NCBI RefSeq assembly: GCF_001411805.1
Contig: NZ_CP007212.1
Location: 3,472,001-3,536,000 of the forward strand
Source: Burkholderia plantarii
GTDB taxonomy: Bacteria > Pseudomonadota > Gammaproteobacteria > Burkholderiales > Burkholderiaceae
Length of the DNA: 64,000 nucleotides
Reading direction: 5' to 3'
Positions within the stretch are counted from its first letter, which is position 1, and every line of letters begins with the position of its first letter. The notes below the pieces were generated by a model that saw only the letters and a list, made by a program, of their open reading frames with translations, did no database searches and had not been told where the DNA came from. Positions 8,627 to 19,524 of the stretch are shown in pieces. The translations under genes were made by a program, and so were the position numbers.

Positions 8627-9205
8627 TTAGGCGAAGTTCTTCGCGGCGAAGTCCCAGTTCACGACGTTCCAGAACGCCTCGACGAACTTCGGACGCGCGT
8701 TGCGGTAGTCGATGTAGTACGCGTGTTCCCACACGTCGATCGTCAGCAGCGGCTTCGCGTCGGTCGTCAGCGGCGTGGCGGCGTTGCTGGTCGAGACCAG
8801 GTCGAGCGAGCCGTCGGCCTTCTTCACGAGCCATGCCCAGCCCGAGCCGAACGTGCCGATCGCGGTCTTCGCGAACGCTTCCTTGAACGCGTCGAACGAA
8901 CCCCACTTGGCGTTGATCGCGTCGCCCAGCGCGCCCGTCGGAGCGCCGCCGCCGTTCGGCGACAGGCTGTTCCAGAAGAACGTGTGGTTCCAGATTTGCG
9001 CGGCGTTGTTGAAAATACCGCCCGACGACTTCTTCACGGTCTCTTCGAGCGACAGGTTTTCGAATTCCGTGCCCGGGATCAGATTGTTCAGGTTCGTCAC
9101 ATACGTTTGATGGTGCTTGCCGTAGTGGAACTGGATCGTTTCCTGCGAGATGTGCGGAGCAAGCGCGTCTTCAGAATAGGGCAGCGGCGGGAGCGTATGA
9201 GCCAT
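8627..9205 (-). CDS. sodB: Superoxide dismutase [Fe]
   Basis: 192 residues, the usual size of bacterial FeSOD. The four metal ligands are visible: His in [17 protein letters not shown], His in [11 protein letters not shown], and Asp and His in [13 protein letters not shown]. The Gln in the [13 protein letters not shown] region context and the overall sequence fit the iron type. It converts superoxide to hydrogen peroxide and oxygen in the cytoplasm. ATG at 9205 was chosen because it gives the conserved start [10 protein letters not shown] and has AAGGAA upstream; longer in-frame starts are not conserved in style. The 237 bp before it contain an AT-rich patch near 9355-9375 that may hold its promoter. 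Confidence 0.96.
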   Translation of the reverse strand: MAHTLPPLPYSEDALAPHISQETIQFHYGKHHQTYVTNLNNLIPGTEFENLSLEETVKKSSGGIFNNAAQIWNHTFFWNSLSPNGGGAPTGALGDAINAKWGSFDAFKEAFAKTAIGTFGSGWAWLVKKADGSLDLVSTSNAATPLTTDAKPLLTIDVWEHAYYIDYRNARPKFVEAFWNVVNWDFAAKNFA

Positions 9206-9442
9206 GACGGATTCCTTTGAAGTGTATGTGTAGGGACTAGGGCCTGCAGAGCGTCCGATTGTAGGCGAGACCGAATAACCCCGCAAACTCGCGGGTATTC
9301 GGATCCGCCCGCCTTCGTTCGACCAGCGGCCCCGGCGTGATAACCGCTGTAATAACGAATATAAAAATCAGCGTGATGACAGCACGCCCGCCTGGTCCAG
9401 CATGATTCGGTCCCGCTGCGACGCGCCTCGTGAAACGCTCGT

Positions 9443-10843
9443 TCAGAACGTTTCATCAAGACGCGGCTGGACGTCGGCGATCGACACGTCCGCGGTGCCC
9501 TCGGCGAGATGCACGGTAAGCCGGCGCTGCGGCGCAAGCGCGCCCGGCGCGCGCACGGCACGCCCCGTCTGGGTGTCGATCAGCGCCGCGTAACCGCGCT
9601 CCAGCGTGCGCTGCGGGCTCAGCACCTCGAGTCGCGCCGCGTAGCCGGCCACGCGCGCCGCGGCGCGTTCGTGCCGGTGCCGCAGCGCGGTGTCGAGCCG
9701 TTGCGACCAGCCGGCGAGCGACTGCCGGGCGGCGGCCGCGTCGGGCCGGGTGCGCTGCCAGCGCAGCATCACCAGCGCGAAGCGCGCCCGCGCATCGCGC
9801 GCCGGCCGCGCGCCGGCCGAGCCGAGCCGCAGCGCGAGCTGCTGCAGGTGGGTGCGCTGTCGCGCCAGCCGCTCGGCCGGGCTCACCAGGCGCCGCGCCA
9901 GCCAGTCGAGCTGCTGGGCGCGCGCGTCGAGCCCGCGCCGCAAGCCGCGCGCGAGGGCCGCCTGGCGCTCGGCCAGTTCGCGCAGCAGCAGCGCGCGCTG
10001 CGGGCTGACCAGCTCGGCCGCCCCGGTCGGCGTCGGCGCGCGCAGGTCGGCGGCGAAATCGGCGATCGTGAAATCGGTCTCGTGGCCGACCCCGCTCACC
10101 ACCGGCAGTTCGCTCGCGGCGATCGCGCGCGCCAGCGCCTCGTCGTTGAACGACCAGAGATCCTCGATCGAGCCGCCGCCGCGGCAGATGATCAGCACGT
10201 CCACCTCGCGCCGCGCGTTGGCCGTCTCGACCATCGCCGTGAGCTTGTCGGCCGCGCCCGCGCCCTGCACCGGCGCCGGATAGACGATCACCGGCACATG
10301 CGGCGCGCGGCGCGCGAGCGTGGTCAGCACGTCGCGCAGCGCCGCGGCCTGCAGCGAGGTGACGATGCCGATCGCGCGCGGATGCACGGGCAGCGGCCGC
10401 TTGCGCCGCGGGTCGAACAGCCCCTCGGCCTCGAGCTGCGCCTTGAGCCGCAGGAACGCCTCGAACAGCTTGCCCTGGCCGGTGCGCCGCACCGCCTCGA
10501 CGTTGAGCTGCAACTCGCCGCGCGGCTCGTACATGCTGACCAGCGCGCGCACCTCGATGCGGTCGCCCTCGCGCGGCGTGAACGGCGCATGCTGGGCCCG
10601 GCCGCGGAACATCACGCAGCGCATCTGCGCGTCCTTGTCCTTGATCGAGAAATACCAGTGGCCGCTCGCTGCGCGCGTGAAGTTCGACACCTCGCCCGAC
10701 ACCCAGCAGAGCGGGAACGAACGCTCGAGCATCGAGCCGATCGCGCGGTTCAGCGCGGAAACGGGAATCACGCCGTCGCCGGCGTCGCCGGCACGGCCGA
10801 AGGTGGCGCCGCCCGGGCCGGACGGAAAGGAATCGGATGGCAT
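9443..10843 (-). CDS. xseA: Exodeoxyribonuclease VII large subunit
   Basis: 466 residues from ATG 10843. It has the N-terminal OB-fold ([25 protein letters not shown]) and the catalytic-domain signature ([23 protein letters not shown], then [28 protein letters not shown]). A long Arg/Ala-rich helical region and a C-terminal beta segment ([20 protein letters not shown]) follow. With XseB it degrades single-stranded DNA to oligonucleotides in repair; no xseB is in this window. It is transcribed in the same direction as sodB, 237 bp upstream of it. Confidence 0.95.
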   Translation of the reverse strand: MPSDSFPSGPGGATFGRAGDAGDGVIPVSALNRAIGSMLERSFPLCWVSGEVSNFTRAASGHWYFSIKDKDAQMRCVMFRGRAQHAPFTPREGDRIEVRALVSMYEPRGELQLNVEAVRRTGQGKLFEAFLRLKAQLEAEGLFDPRRKRPLPVHPRAIGIVTSLQAAALRDVLTTLARRAPHVPVIVYPAPVQGAGAADKLTAMVETANARREVDVLIICRGGGSIEDLWSFNDEALARAIAASELPVVSGVGHETDFTIADFAADLRAPTPTGAAELVSPQRALLLRELAERQAALARGLRRGLDARAQQLDWLARRLVSPAERLARQRTHLQQLALRLGSAGARPARDARARFALVMLRWQRTRPDAAAARQSLAGWSQRLDTALRHRHERAAARVAGYAARLEVLSPQRTLERGYAALIDTQTGRAVRAPGALAPQRRLTVHLAEGTADVSIADVQPRLDETF

Positions 10844-11073
10844 CGCGTAGGGAGGAATGAAGGCGCGCACACGATAGCCCCGTCGCGCCCCGGCGGCAAG
10901 CTTCGTGCTTCGCGCCGGCACCGGGCCCGCGCGTCCGGCGTTGCATCGGGGCCGCCCCAAGGCCGGCCCGCGCGCCCATCGGACACGAAGTGTCCACATG
11001 TGCCCCCGGTCGGCTCGCCGCTTGTGTCAAGCCCCTGGAAAACCCGCGTAAATCTCAATAACCTGTTGATTTA

Positions 11074-11100
11074 ACACAATATCTTTGTGACATATTGTGT
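11074..11100. repeat. Inverted repeat, 9-bp arms
   Basis: ACACAATAT (11074-11082) and ATATTGTGT (11092-11100) are perfect inverted copies separated by 9 bp, within the AT-rich patch upstream of lpxK. The layout fits an operator for a dimeric repressor or a recombination site. No known regulator can be named. Confidence 0.6.
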
Positions 11101-11167
11101 CAACCCGCCGATCGGACGCCCGCCACGCGGGCGTTTGCGCCGATCCCCCAGGCAGTTTTTCACAGAG

Positions 11168-11176
11168 TTATCCACA
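11168..11176 (+). promoter_or_regulatory. Perfect DnaA-box match
   Basis: TTATCCACA is an exact consensus DnaA box. It stands alone: no second good copy is seen nearby and no replication genes are present, so this is not an origin. It could titrate DnaA or regulate lpxK, or be chance. Confidence 0.45.
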
Positions 11177-11392
11177 GGCGCGCCTTTATCTGACCCCGTG
11201 AGAACGCCGCCGCGGCCGCAAGGCCGCCTGCCCAGCCCGACTTGCCGCGCGCGGCGCCGCCGCGCTAGAGTGCCGCCTTTCGAGGGGAATCCGGCGCGCC
11301 GTCCCGGCCGCGCCGCCCTGGTCCCGGTTGTCCTGGAGAATCCGCTTGATCGATCCGTCGCCCGCCTTGCGCCTCGCCGGCGCCATCGCCCG

Positions 11393-12415
11393 ATGAGCGG
11401 CGGCCTGCTCGCACGCGCCGAGGCGCGCATCGCCCGCGAATGGCGGCGACGCGGCCCGCTCGCGTGGGCGCTCACGCCGCTCGCCGCGCTGTTCGGCGCC
11501 TGCGCCGCGCTGCGCCGCGCCGCGTTCGCGGCCGGCTGGAAGGAAACCGTCGATGCCGGCCCGCCGGTAGTGGTGGTCGGCAACGTCACGGTGGGCGGCA
11601 CCGGCAAGACGCCGACCGTGATCGCGCTGGTCGACGCGCTGCGCGCCAACGGCTTCCACCCCGGCGTGGTCTCGCGCGGCTACGGCGCCGCGATCCGCGA
11701 GCCCGCCGAGGTCCGCCCCGATTCGCTCGCCTCGCGCGCCGGCGACGAGCCGCTGCTGATCGCGCGACGCACCCAGGCGCCCGTGATGGTCTGCCCCGAC
11801 CGCGTGGCCGCGATCCGGGCGCTCGCGGCCGCGCATCCCGAGGTGGACGTGGTGGTCAGCGACGACGGCCTGCAGCATTACCGGATGGCGCGCCGCGTCG
11901 AGCTGGTGGTGTTCGACCACCGTCTCGGCGGCAACGGCTTCCTGCTGCCGGCCGGCCCGCTGCGCGAACCGCTCACGCGGCACCGCGACGCCACGCTCGT
12001 CAACGATCCGTACAGCCGCGCGCTGCCGCCGTGGCCCGACACCTTCGCACTGCGGCTCGCGCCCGGCGACGCCTGGCATCTCGACGAGCCGTCGCGGCGC
12101 CGCCCGCTCGCGCAGTTCGCCGGCGAGCGCGTGCTGGCCGCGGCCGGCATCGGCGCGCCCGAGCGCTTCTTCGCGACGCTGCGCGCGGCCGGCCTCACGC
12201 CTGCCACGCGCGCGCTGCCCGACCATTACGCGTTCGCCGACAACCCGTTCACGAGCGACGACGCCGAGGTGATCCTGATCACCGAGAAGGATGCAGTAAA
12301 ATTGGGGACTTCCTGGCGCGATGCCCGACTCTGGGTCGTCCCTGTCGAGGCCGCGCTCGATCCCCGCCTCATCGCTCTCGTTGTGGAGAAACTCCGTGGA
12401 CGCTCGCCTGCTTGA
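11393..12415 (+). CDS. lpxK: Tetraacyldisaccharide 4'-kinase (lipid A synthesis)
   Basis: 340 residues. LpxK phosphorylates the 4' position of the lipid A disaccharide precursor at the inner face of the inner membrane. A hydrophobic N-terminal helix ([18 protein letters not shown], 23-40) and a P-loop ([11 protein letters not shown], 63-73) are visible. Family motifs SRGYG and [19 protein letters not shown] follow. ATG 11393 ([10 protein letters not shown]) gives the family's usual length. Its end overlaps the start of the Trm112-like gene by 20 bp; kdsB and adk follow on the same strand. This is the common betaproteobacterial LPS block, but the exbB/exbD pair often found just before lpxK is absent here. 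Confidence 0.95.
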   Translation: MSGGLLARAEARIAREWRRRGPLAWALTPLAALFGACAALRRAAFAAGWKETVDAGPPVVVVGNVTVGGTGKTPTVIALVDALRANGFHPGVVSRGYGAAIREPAEVRPDSLASRAGDEPLLIARRTQAPVMVCPDRVAAIRALAAAHPEVDVVVSDDGLQHYRMARRVELVVFDHRLGGNGFLLPAGPLREPLTRHRDATLVNDPYSRALPPWPDTFALRLAPGDAWHLDEPSRRRPLAQFAGERVLAAAGIGAPERFFATLRAAGLTPATRALPDHYAFADNPFTSDDAEVILITEKDAVKLGTSWRDARLWVVPVEAALDPRLIALVVEKLRGRSPA

Positions 12416-12602
12416 AATCATCGTGTGCCCTATCTGCAAAGGCCCGCTCCACCATGACCGCGCCGCGCAGGAACTGATCTGCCACGCCGACAAGCTCGCC
12501 TACCCGATCCGCGACGGCATCCCCGTGATGCTCGTCGACGAGGCGCGCCAGACCGTGGAAGGCACGCCGGTCGATCCGGCCGGCCCCGCCGCCACGCACT
12601 GA
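12396..12602 (+). CDS. Trm112 family protein (YcaR-like)
   Basis: 68 residues from a GTG start inside the lpxK end (20-bp overlap). The start is set by the family opening [18 protein letters not shown]. The protein is a small beta-rich domain ending after [16 protein letters not shown]. Only one CPIC pair is visible, so a full Cys4 zinc site is not evident, as in YcaR. Trm112 proteins activate methyltransferases in eukaryotes and archaea; the bacterial role between lpxK and kdsB is not settled. Overlap with lpxK implies translational coupling. Confidence 0.92.
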   Translation: MDARLLEIIVCPICKGPLHHDRAAQELICHADKLAYPIRDGIPVMLVDEARQTVEGTPVDPAGPAATH

Positions 12603-12762
12603 CGGGGGCTGCCGCGCCGGGTCGGCCGATGCCGACCGCTCAACGGCACCGGCGCCAAACCAGCGGCAGCGGTCGCGCCCGCCCTTCGCGGCACGCGCAC
12701 CATCTCCGGCGCCCGCGCCGGCCTTCCCTTCGATTCCATTCTCGTTCGCCGCCGAAACCCCG

Positions 12763-14423
<1,661 letters not shown>

Positions 14424-14461
14424 GCGTCGGCTGCGGGCACGACGCCCGGCCGCCGCGCCAC

Positions 14462-14486
14462 GCCGCTCTCCGGAGCGGCTTTTTTT
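14462..14486 (+). terminator. Rho-independent terminator after adk
   Basis: Stem GCCGCTC/GAGCGGC with loop TCCG, followed by seven T residues, 38 bp after the adk stop. Confidence 0.9.
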
Positions 14487-14611
14487 CGTCCGTCGAAAAA
14501 TCGCATGAACGTTCGCTTCACGCCATCGCCACGCGCGGTTTCGTACAATCGACCGGCAATGGATCGCGCCGGCCGATCACGGCGGCGGATCCCGACAACC
14601 AAGGAGCGAAG

Positions 14612-15370
14612 ATGGAATTACGCGGCAACGTCTTTCTGATCACGGGCGGCGCATCGGGCCTCGGCGCCGGCACGGCGCGCATGCTGGCCGGCGCGGGCGC
14701 GAAGGTGGTGCTCGCGGACCTGAACCGCGAGGCGGGCGAGGCGCTCGCCGGCGAACTCGGCGGGCGCTTCGTCAATTGCGACGTCACGCGCGAGGCCGAT
14801 GCGCAGGCCGCCGTCGAGGCGGCCACCGGGCTCGGCACGCTGCGCGGCCTCGTCAACTGCGCCGGCATCGCGCCGGCCGCGAAGACGGTCGGCAAGGACG
14901 GCCCGCACTCGCTCGACCTGTTCGCGAAGGTCGTGTCGATCAACCTGGTCGGCAGCTTCAACATGGCGCGCCTGGCCGCGGCCGCGATGGCCGCGAACGC
15001 GCCGGTCGAGACCGGCGAGCGCGGCGTGATCGTCAACACCGCGTCGGTGGCCGCGTTCGACGGCCAGATCGGCCAGGCCGCCTACGCCGCCTCGAAGGCC
15101 GGCGTGGCCGGCATGACGCTGCCGCTCGCGCGCGACCTGTCGCGCAGCGCGATCCGCGTCATGACGATCGCGCCCGGCATCTTCGAGACGCCGATGCTGC
15201 TCGGCATGCCGCAGGAAGTGCAGGACGCGCTCGGCGCGATGGTGCCGTTCCCGCCGCGGCTCGGCAAGCCCGACGAGTACGCGATGCTGGTGCGCCAGAT
15301 CCTCGAGAATCCGATGCTGAACGGCGAGGTGATCCGTCTCGACGGCGCGATCCGCATGCAGCCGAAATGA
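14612..15370 (+). CDS. SDR oxidoreductase, 3-hydroxyacyl-CoA dehydrogenase type II-like
   Basis: 252 residues with a clear ribosome site (AAGGAG, 14601-14606). The cofactor motif is [12 protein letters not shown] (10-21) with D at the end of strand 2 (VVLADLNRE), which favours NAD(H). NCAG, the catalytic Ser ([15 protein letters not shown]), YAASK and the C-terminal [10 protein letters not shown] segment are as in type II 3-hydroxyacyl-CoA dehydrogenases (HSD17B10-like). These oxidise 3-hydroxyacyl-CoA in fatty acid or branched-chain acid breakdown. The exact substrate is inferred from family resemblance. The gene stands alone between two terminators. Confidence 0.85.
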   Translation: MELRGNVFLITGGASGLGAGTARMLAGAGAKVVLADLNREAGEALAGELGGRFVNCDVTREADAQAAVEAATGLGTLRGLVNCAGIAPAAKTVGKDGPHSLDLFAKVVSINLVGSFNMARLAAAAMAANAPVETGERGVIVNTASVAAFDGQIGQAAYAASKAGVAGMTLPLARDLSRSAIRVMTIAPGIFETPMLLGMPQEVQDALGAMVPFPPRLGKPDEYAMLVRQILENPMLNGEVIRLDGAIRMQPK

Positions 15371-15404
15371 ACGCCGGCGCGGCCCGCGAGCCGCGCGCCC
15401 GATG

Positions 15405-15452
15405 CGACGACGCCCGCGACTCCGGTGACGGAGTGCGCGGGCGTCGTCGTTT
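15405..15452 (+). terminator. Long hairpin terminator after the SDR gene
   Basis: Outer arms CGACGACGCCCGC (15405-15417) and GCGGGCGTCGTCG (15437-15449) pair perfectly. An inner ACTCC/GGAGT stem continues with one bulged base, and TTT follows. It may act in both directions for the converging gene ending at 15485. Confidence 0.75.
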
Positions 15453-15484
15453 GAATCGGCTGGTGTCGGCCGACGGCGCAGGCG

Positions 15485-16336
15485 TCAGTCGTCGCCGCGC
15501 TGCATGCGCTGCCGCAGTTCGGTCAGCTGCGCCTCGACGATGGTCGCATCGACCGCCTCGGGGCAGTCGTCGAGATAGGACTCGAGATCCTCGAGCGCCG
15601 GGCGCAGGTAGTCGAGCCGCGCGTAGGCGAAGCCGCGGTCGCGCACCTCGTCGGGCTGCCCCGGCAGCAGGATCACGAGCCGCTGCTGCACCGCCAGCAG
15701 CCGCTGCCAGCGCTCGGTCTGCAGGTAGATCGACTTCAGGTTGTTGAGCATGCGCGAGAGCACCTCGCGGCTCGTCGCCGGCTGCAGCAGCGCGCGCAGC
15801 GTGCTCGACATGGTTTCCTCGGGATGCGCCACATACGGCTCCAGCATGTCGACCAGATCGGCCTCCGACAGCGAGCGCCCGGTGGTCGGATCGATCATCG
15901 CGTCGCCGTCGGCCAGCTTGGCGCGCAGCAGGAAGTGGCCCGGGAACGACACGCCGCGCACCGCCAGCCCGAGCTGGCCCGCCAGCTCCAGGTAGAGCAC
16001 CGCGAGCGAGATCGGGATGCCGCGGCGGCGCTTGAGCACCATGTTCAGGTAGCTGTTGTCGGGATCGTAGTAATCGTTGTGATTGCAGGCGAAGCCGAGC
16101 TCGCGGAAGAAATAGTCGTTGAGCGCGTTCACCAGCTCGCGCGCCGGCAGGTCGGCCCGCACGCGCCGGCGAAAGCGCACGACGAGCGCGTCGAGCTCGG
16201 CGAGCACCGCCTGCATGTCGAGGTCGGGATAAGCGTCCTGGGCGAGCGAGAGCGCCGCCTCGGTCAAGGGCAGGCTGTCATCCTCGGCGACGAGGGCGCT
16301 GAAGAAATCGAGAACGCGGGTCATGGTGGTCGTCAT
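15485..16336 (-). CDS. SirB1-type transglutaminase-like/TPR protein
   Basis: 283 residues from ATG 16336, whose ATGA overlaps the murJ stop, implying coupled translation; a second in-frame ATG lies at 16324. The central part (FFRELGFACNHNDYYDPDNSYLNMVLKRRRGIPISLAVLYLELAGQLGLAVRGVSFPGHFLLR) is the SirB1/transglutaminase-like domain with conserved Asn, His and Arg patches. The C-terminal third is helical and TPR-like (QTERWQRLLAVQQRLVILLP, YARLDYLRPALEDLESYL). Biochemical function is not established for the family. It is in an operon with murJ. Confidence 0.85.
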   Translation of the reverse strand: MTTTMTRVLDFFSALVAEDDSLPLTEAALSLAQDAYPDLDMQAVLAELDALVVRFRRRVRADLPARELVNALNDYFFRELGFACNHNDYYDPDNSYLNMVLKRRRGIPISLAVLYLELAGQLGLAVRGVSFPGHFLLRAKLADGDAMIDPTTGRSLSEADLVDMLEPYVAHPEETMSSTLRALLQPATSREVLSRMLNNLKSIYLQTERWQRLLAVQQRLVILLPGQPDEVRDRGFAYARLDYLRPALEDLESYLDDCPEAVDATIVEAQLTELRQRMQRGDD

Positions 16337-17883
16337 TTGGCGCGGCGGCGGAAATACGCGTATTTGAATCCCATCAACCACAACATACCGAAATATAGTG
16401 CGGCGAACAGGATCAGGCTGGCGGCCGTCAACGCGATGCGCGCGAGCGGCTGCGCGCGCAGCCCGGTCCAGTCGAAATTGATCGCGAACCAGTGGATCGT
16501 GCCGGCGAGCACCAGCGAGGCGCCCGTCAGCTGGGCGAAGAAGCGCGGCCAGCCCGGCGACGGCCGGTAGATGCCGCGCCGGCGCAGCCCGAGGAACAGC
16601 AGCAGCGAATTCAGCGACGCGCCCACGCCGATGCTGAGCGTGAGGCCGGCCGTGCCGAGCAGCGGCACGAACACGTAGTTCGACAGCTGGGTGACGATCA
16701 GCACGCCGATCGCGATCTTCACCGGCGTCTTGATGTCCTGCTTGGCGTAGAAGCCCGGCGCGAGGATCTTGATCAGGATGATGCCGATCAGGCCGACGCC
16801 GTAGGCGGCCAGCGCGCGCGAGACCATCTGCACCGTGTGCGCGTCAAACTTGCCGTAGTTGAACAGCGTGGCCGTGAGCGGCGTGGCGAAGAACAGCAGC
16901 CCGAGCGCGCTCGGCACCGCGAGCAGGAAGGTCACGCGCAGGCCCCAGTCGAGCAGCGCCGAATACTCGGTCGAATCCTCGTCGACGTGCGCCTTCGACA
17001 GGCTCGGCAGCAGGATCGTGCCGAGCGCGACGCCGAGCAGCGCGGTGGGAAACTCCATGAGCCGGTCGGCGTAGTTGATCCACGACACGGCGCCCTGCCC
17101 GAGCCGCGACGCGATGTTCGTATTGATGATCAGCGAGAGCTGCGCGACCGAGACGGCAAAGGTGGCCGGCACCATCTTCGCGAGCACGCGCTTGACGCCC
17201 GGGTGCGCGAGCGCGCGCAGCGGATTGAGCCCGATGCGCGGCATCATGTCGATGCGCTTGAGCCCCGGCCACTGCACCACGAACTGCAGCAGGCCGCCGA
17301 CGATCACGGCCCAGGCCAGCGCGTAGACCGGCATCTTCAGGTGCGGCGCGACGAACGCCGCGGCCACGATGAACGCAACGTTCAGCAGCACCGGCGCGAA
17401 CGCCGGCAGCGAGAAGTTCTTGTAGGTGTTCAGCACGCCCGAGGCGAGCGTGGTCAGCGAGATGAAGATGATGTACGGGAACATGATCCGCGTCATCGTG
17501 ACCGCGAGCGGATAGGCATGGCCGTCGTTGCTCAAGCCCGAGGCGACCGCGTAGACCACCCACGACGCACCCGCCACGCCCACCACCGAGAGCAGCGCGA
17601 GCGCCCAGGCGAGCACGGTCGACATCGCGTCGACGAGCGCCTTGGTCGCATCGTGGCCCTGCTGGTTCTTGAACTCGGCGAGGATCGGCACGAACGCCTG
17701 CGAAAACGCGCCCTCGGCCGACAGCCGGCGCAGCAGGTTCGGAATCCGGAAGGCGACGTAGAACGCGTCGGTGTATTGACTGGCGCCGAACGCACGGGCG
17801 ATCAGCGTTTCGCGGGCCAGACCGGTCACGCGCGACAACAGCGTGAAGCCGCTGACCGTCAGCAGGGCTCGGAATAGATTCAT
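16333..17883 (-). CDS. murJ: Lipid II flippase MurJ
   Basis: 516 residues with about 14 transmembrane helices of the MOP superfamily. The N-terminal signature is typical (LFRALLTVSGFTLLSRVTGLARETLIARAFGAS, then AFYVAFRIPNLLRRLSAEGAFSQAFVPI). MurJ turns lipid II across the inner membrane for peptidoglycan assembly and is normally essential. The stop codon overlaps the start of the SirB1-like gene. It is divergent from rpsT; the shared upstream region is 338 bp. Confidence 0.96.
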   Translation of the reverse strand: MNLFRALLTVSGFTLLSRVTGLARETLIARAFGASQYTDAFYVAFRIPNLLRRLSAEGAFSQAFVPILAEFKNQQGHDATKALVDAMSTVLAWALALLSVVGVAGASWVVYAVASGLSNDGHAYPLAVTMTRIMFPYIIFISLTTLASGVLNTYKNFSLPAFAPVLLNVAFIVAAAFVAPHLKMPVYALAWAVIVGGLLQFVVQWPGLKRIDMMPRIGLNPLRALAHPGVKRVLAKMVPATFAVSVAQLSLIINTNIASRLGQGAVSWINYADRLMEFPTALLGVALGTILLPSLSKAHVDEDSTEYSALLDWGLRVTFLLAVPSALGLLFFATPLTATLFNYGKFDAHTVQMVSRALAAYGVGLIGIILIKILAPGFYAKQDIKTPVKIAIGVLIVTQLSNYVFVPLLGTAGLTLSIGVGASLNSLLLFLGLRRRGIYRPSPGWPRFFAQLTGASLVLAGTIHWFAINFDWTGLRAQPLARIALTAASLILFAALYFGMLWLMGFKYAYFRRRAK

Positions 17884-18221
17884 GGGGCGCCTATTATACG
17901 GAAGCCCCGTTGCGGTCCGCCCCTTCGGCGGAAAAAGGCGCCGGACGCGCCGCGCGCGGAACTCCGGCCGGCGCCGGCATGGAATGACGCGCGACGAGAC
18001 CGGCCGATATCGCCGAGCTTGTCACTGCCTTGATTTTGTTGCTATAATCTCGCGTTTCTGAGTCTGCATTCGCGCTGCGGTGATCATCGAGCACGTTGCC
18101 GACCTCGGTGAAACCAATGTTTTTTTGCGCCCCGGGCAATCGCTCTCGAGGGTCGGATCGAAAAGCAGCGCTTGGCCGTCAGGCTCCAAGCTCTGGGAAC
18201 AGGACAGGATAAGGAACCGTC
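17884..18221. other. Intergenic region between divergent murJ and rpsT
   Basis: 338 bp with no gene. It holds the rpsT promoter at 18019-18048, leaving a leader of about 165 bases before the rpsT ATG. The leader may carry S20 autoregulation, but I see no clear structure to name. Confidence 0.6.
18019..18048 (+). promoter_or_regulatory. Sigma-70 promoter of rpsT
   Basis: TTGTCA (18019-18024), 18-bp spacer, perfect TATAAT (18043-18048). It is the best promoter match in the window and lies upstream of a highly expressed ribosomal gene. Confidence 0.8.
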
Positions 18222-18497
18222 ATGGCTAATTCCGCACAAGCACGCAAGCGCGCCCGCCAGGCAGCGAAGGCTAACTCGCACAACTCGGCGCTGCGCTCGA
18301 AATTCCGTACCGCAATCAAGGCGGTTCGCAAGGCGATCGACGCCGGCGATCAAGCCAAGGCTGCCGAGCTGTACAAGGCCGCCACGAAGACGATCGACAC
18401 GATCGCCGACAAGAAGATCGTTCACAAGAACAAGGCCGCTCGCCACAAGAGCCGCCTGTCGGCAGCGGTCAAGGGCCTGCAGGCCGCCGCGCAGTAA
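18222..18497 (+). CDS. rpsT: 30S ribosomal protein S20
   Basis: 91 residues, very basic, opening [33 protein letters not shown] as S20 proteins do. The protein is a helical bundle that binds 16S rRNA during small-subunit assembly. Codon choice is AAG-rich and typical of a highly expressed gene. It is monocistronic, with a strong promoter and a clean terminator. Confidence 0.98.
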   Translation: MANSAQARKRARQAAKANSHNSALRSKFRTAIKAVRKAIDAGDQAKAAELYKAATKTIDTIADKKIVHKNKAARHKSRLSAAVKGLQAAAQ

Positions 18498-18548
18498 CTC
18501 GAATCCGGTGTGCCCGGCTCGCACGGGCCCCTGTTTCCCGCGATCGCG

Positions 18549-18573
18549 AAAAGCCCGCTTCGGCGGGCTTTTT
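18549..18573 (+). terminator. Terminator after rpsT
   Basis: Stem AAGCCCGC/GCGGGCTT with TTCG tetraloop, followed by TTT and preceded by AA. It lies about 50 bp after the stop codon. Confidence 0.92.
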
Positions 18574-18734
18574 GTCGTGCCTACGCGACTTGCCGCCAGC
18601 CGCGTCGCATGCGCGACGCCAACATGACGGTAGCCTGGCCGCCAGGCGGTGCGCCGCCGCGTGCCGGCGATAACGGGGGAGGGAATGGTGATGACGCCGG
18701 CGGCGGCCGTGCCGCTCCGCCCGCGCGGGTTCAC

Positions 18735-19052
18735 TCAGGGATGCTTGCCCAGATGCAGCTCACAGGCTTCGGTGACGACGAGGTTGTTGTCGCGCGCGAA
18801 GTTCATCACGAAATCGAAGGCCATCGGCTCGAGGTCGCGCAGACGCGTGTCGACGATCACGCACTTGATGCCGCTGACGATCGTCGGCCGCACGTACAGC
18901 GAATATTTCATGTACGCATTGCGGCCGCTCGCGCCCGGTCCGAACTGGGCCATCACGCCGGCAAGCCGTTCCGACCAGTCGCTCGGACGAAACGTCTTTC
19001 CTTCTTTCGTGATGCCTTGAATGAAGAATTCGGTCGGGGGAGTTTCTGCCAT
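18735..19052 (-). CDS. DUF3579 domain protein
   Basis: 105 residues from ATG 19052 (MAETPPTEFFIQGITKEGKTFRPSDWSERLAGVMAQFG). An in-frame ATG at 19082 would add ten residues without a better ribosome site. The protein is small, soluble and without Cys clusters or membrane segments (SGIKCVIVDTRLRDLEPMAFDFVMNFARDNNL). It matches a domain of unknown function common in betaproteobacteria; no activity can be assigned. A TATAAT on the minus strand (19256-19261) may be its -10 box, implying a leader of about 200 bases. Confidence 0.82.
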   Translation of the reverse strand: MAETPPTEFFIQGITKEGKTFRPSDWSERLAGVMAQFGPGASGRNAYMKYSLYVRPTIVSGIKCVIVDTRLRDLEPMAFDFVMNFARDNNLVVTEACELHLGKHP

Positions 19053-19524
19053 GAAGGGTCCCAGTTGATGGGCCGACGGCATGACGCTGCCGCGGCGGAA
19101 ACGGGGAACGGCCGCTTGCGGTGCCGGCTGCGTGGCGCGTTGCCGCCGCCCTCGCCGGGCGCTGCCCGCAAGCACACCGGTGTACGCAGCCGCGCATGAG
19201 CGCGGCGCCGCCCGTATCCGGCAGCGCGATCTGCCGGGCTTCGGAAAACCGCGAAATTATACCGCACCGCCGCATCCAGCGGCGCCACGATGCCGGTGCC
19301 GGACCGATTCGCGCGCCAACGCTTGCCCGCCCGTCCCCTCCCCGTCACCCCGATTTGCGCGGCTAGACCGCGCGGCGCCGGCCGCCCGCCGGGAGCTGGC
19401 GCGCCGGGGCGGCCCGGCTCGTCAAAGCCGGCAAAATCCTTTATGCTCGACCGGATTACCACACCCCGACGGCCGGCGCCGTCCGGCGCGCGAGCGCCGG
19501 TTGCCTCCCGCCGCGTCTCGTTTC
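19053..19524. other. Intergenic region between divergent DUF3579 gene and argF
   Basis: 472 bp with no supported gene. It carries a minus-strand TATAAT (19256-19261) for the DUF3579 gene and a weak plus-strand promoter for argF (19419-19447). I see no clear arginine-repressor (ARG box) palindrome. Confidence 0.5.
19419..19447 (+). promoter_or_regulatory. Weak candidate promoter of argF
   Basis: TCGTCA (19419-19424), 17-bp spacer, TATGCT (19442-19447), 77 bp before the argF ATG. By eye only. Confidence 0.3.

Larger units (their letters stand above)
10844..11392. other. 549-bp intergenic region between divergent xseA and lpxK
   Basis: No convincing gene. It is unusual for this genome in holding an AT-rich patch (11050-11105) with a 9-bp inverted repeat, a GC hairpin (ACGCCCGC/GCGGGCGT at 11116-11134, loop CAC) and a perfect DnaA-box sequence at 11168-11176. 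The lpxK frame stays open from 11087, but the upstream part codes for an Arg/Pro-rich peptide unlike LpxK, so I treat it as non-coding. Confidence 0.6.

Noticed and set aside
11074..11176. Replication origin, from the AT-rich patch, inverted repeat and DnaA box
   Set aside because: Only one DnaA box, no iterons, and no dnaA, dnaN, repA or parAB genes nearby.
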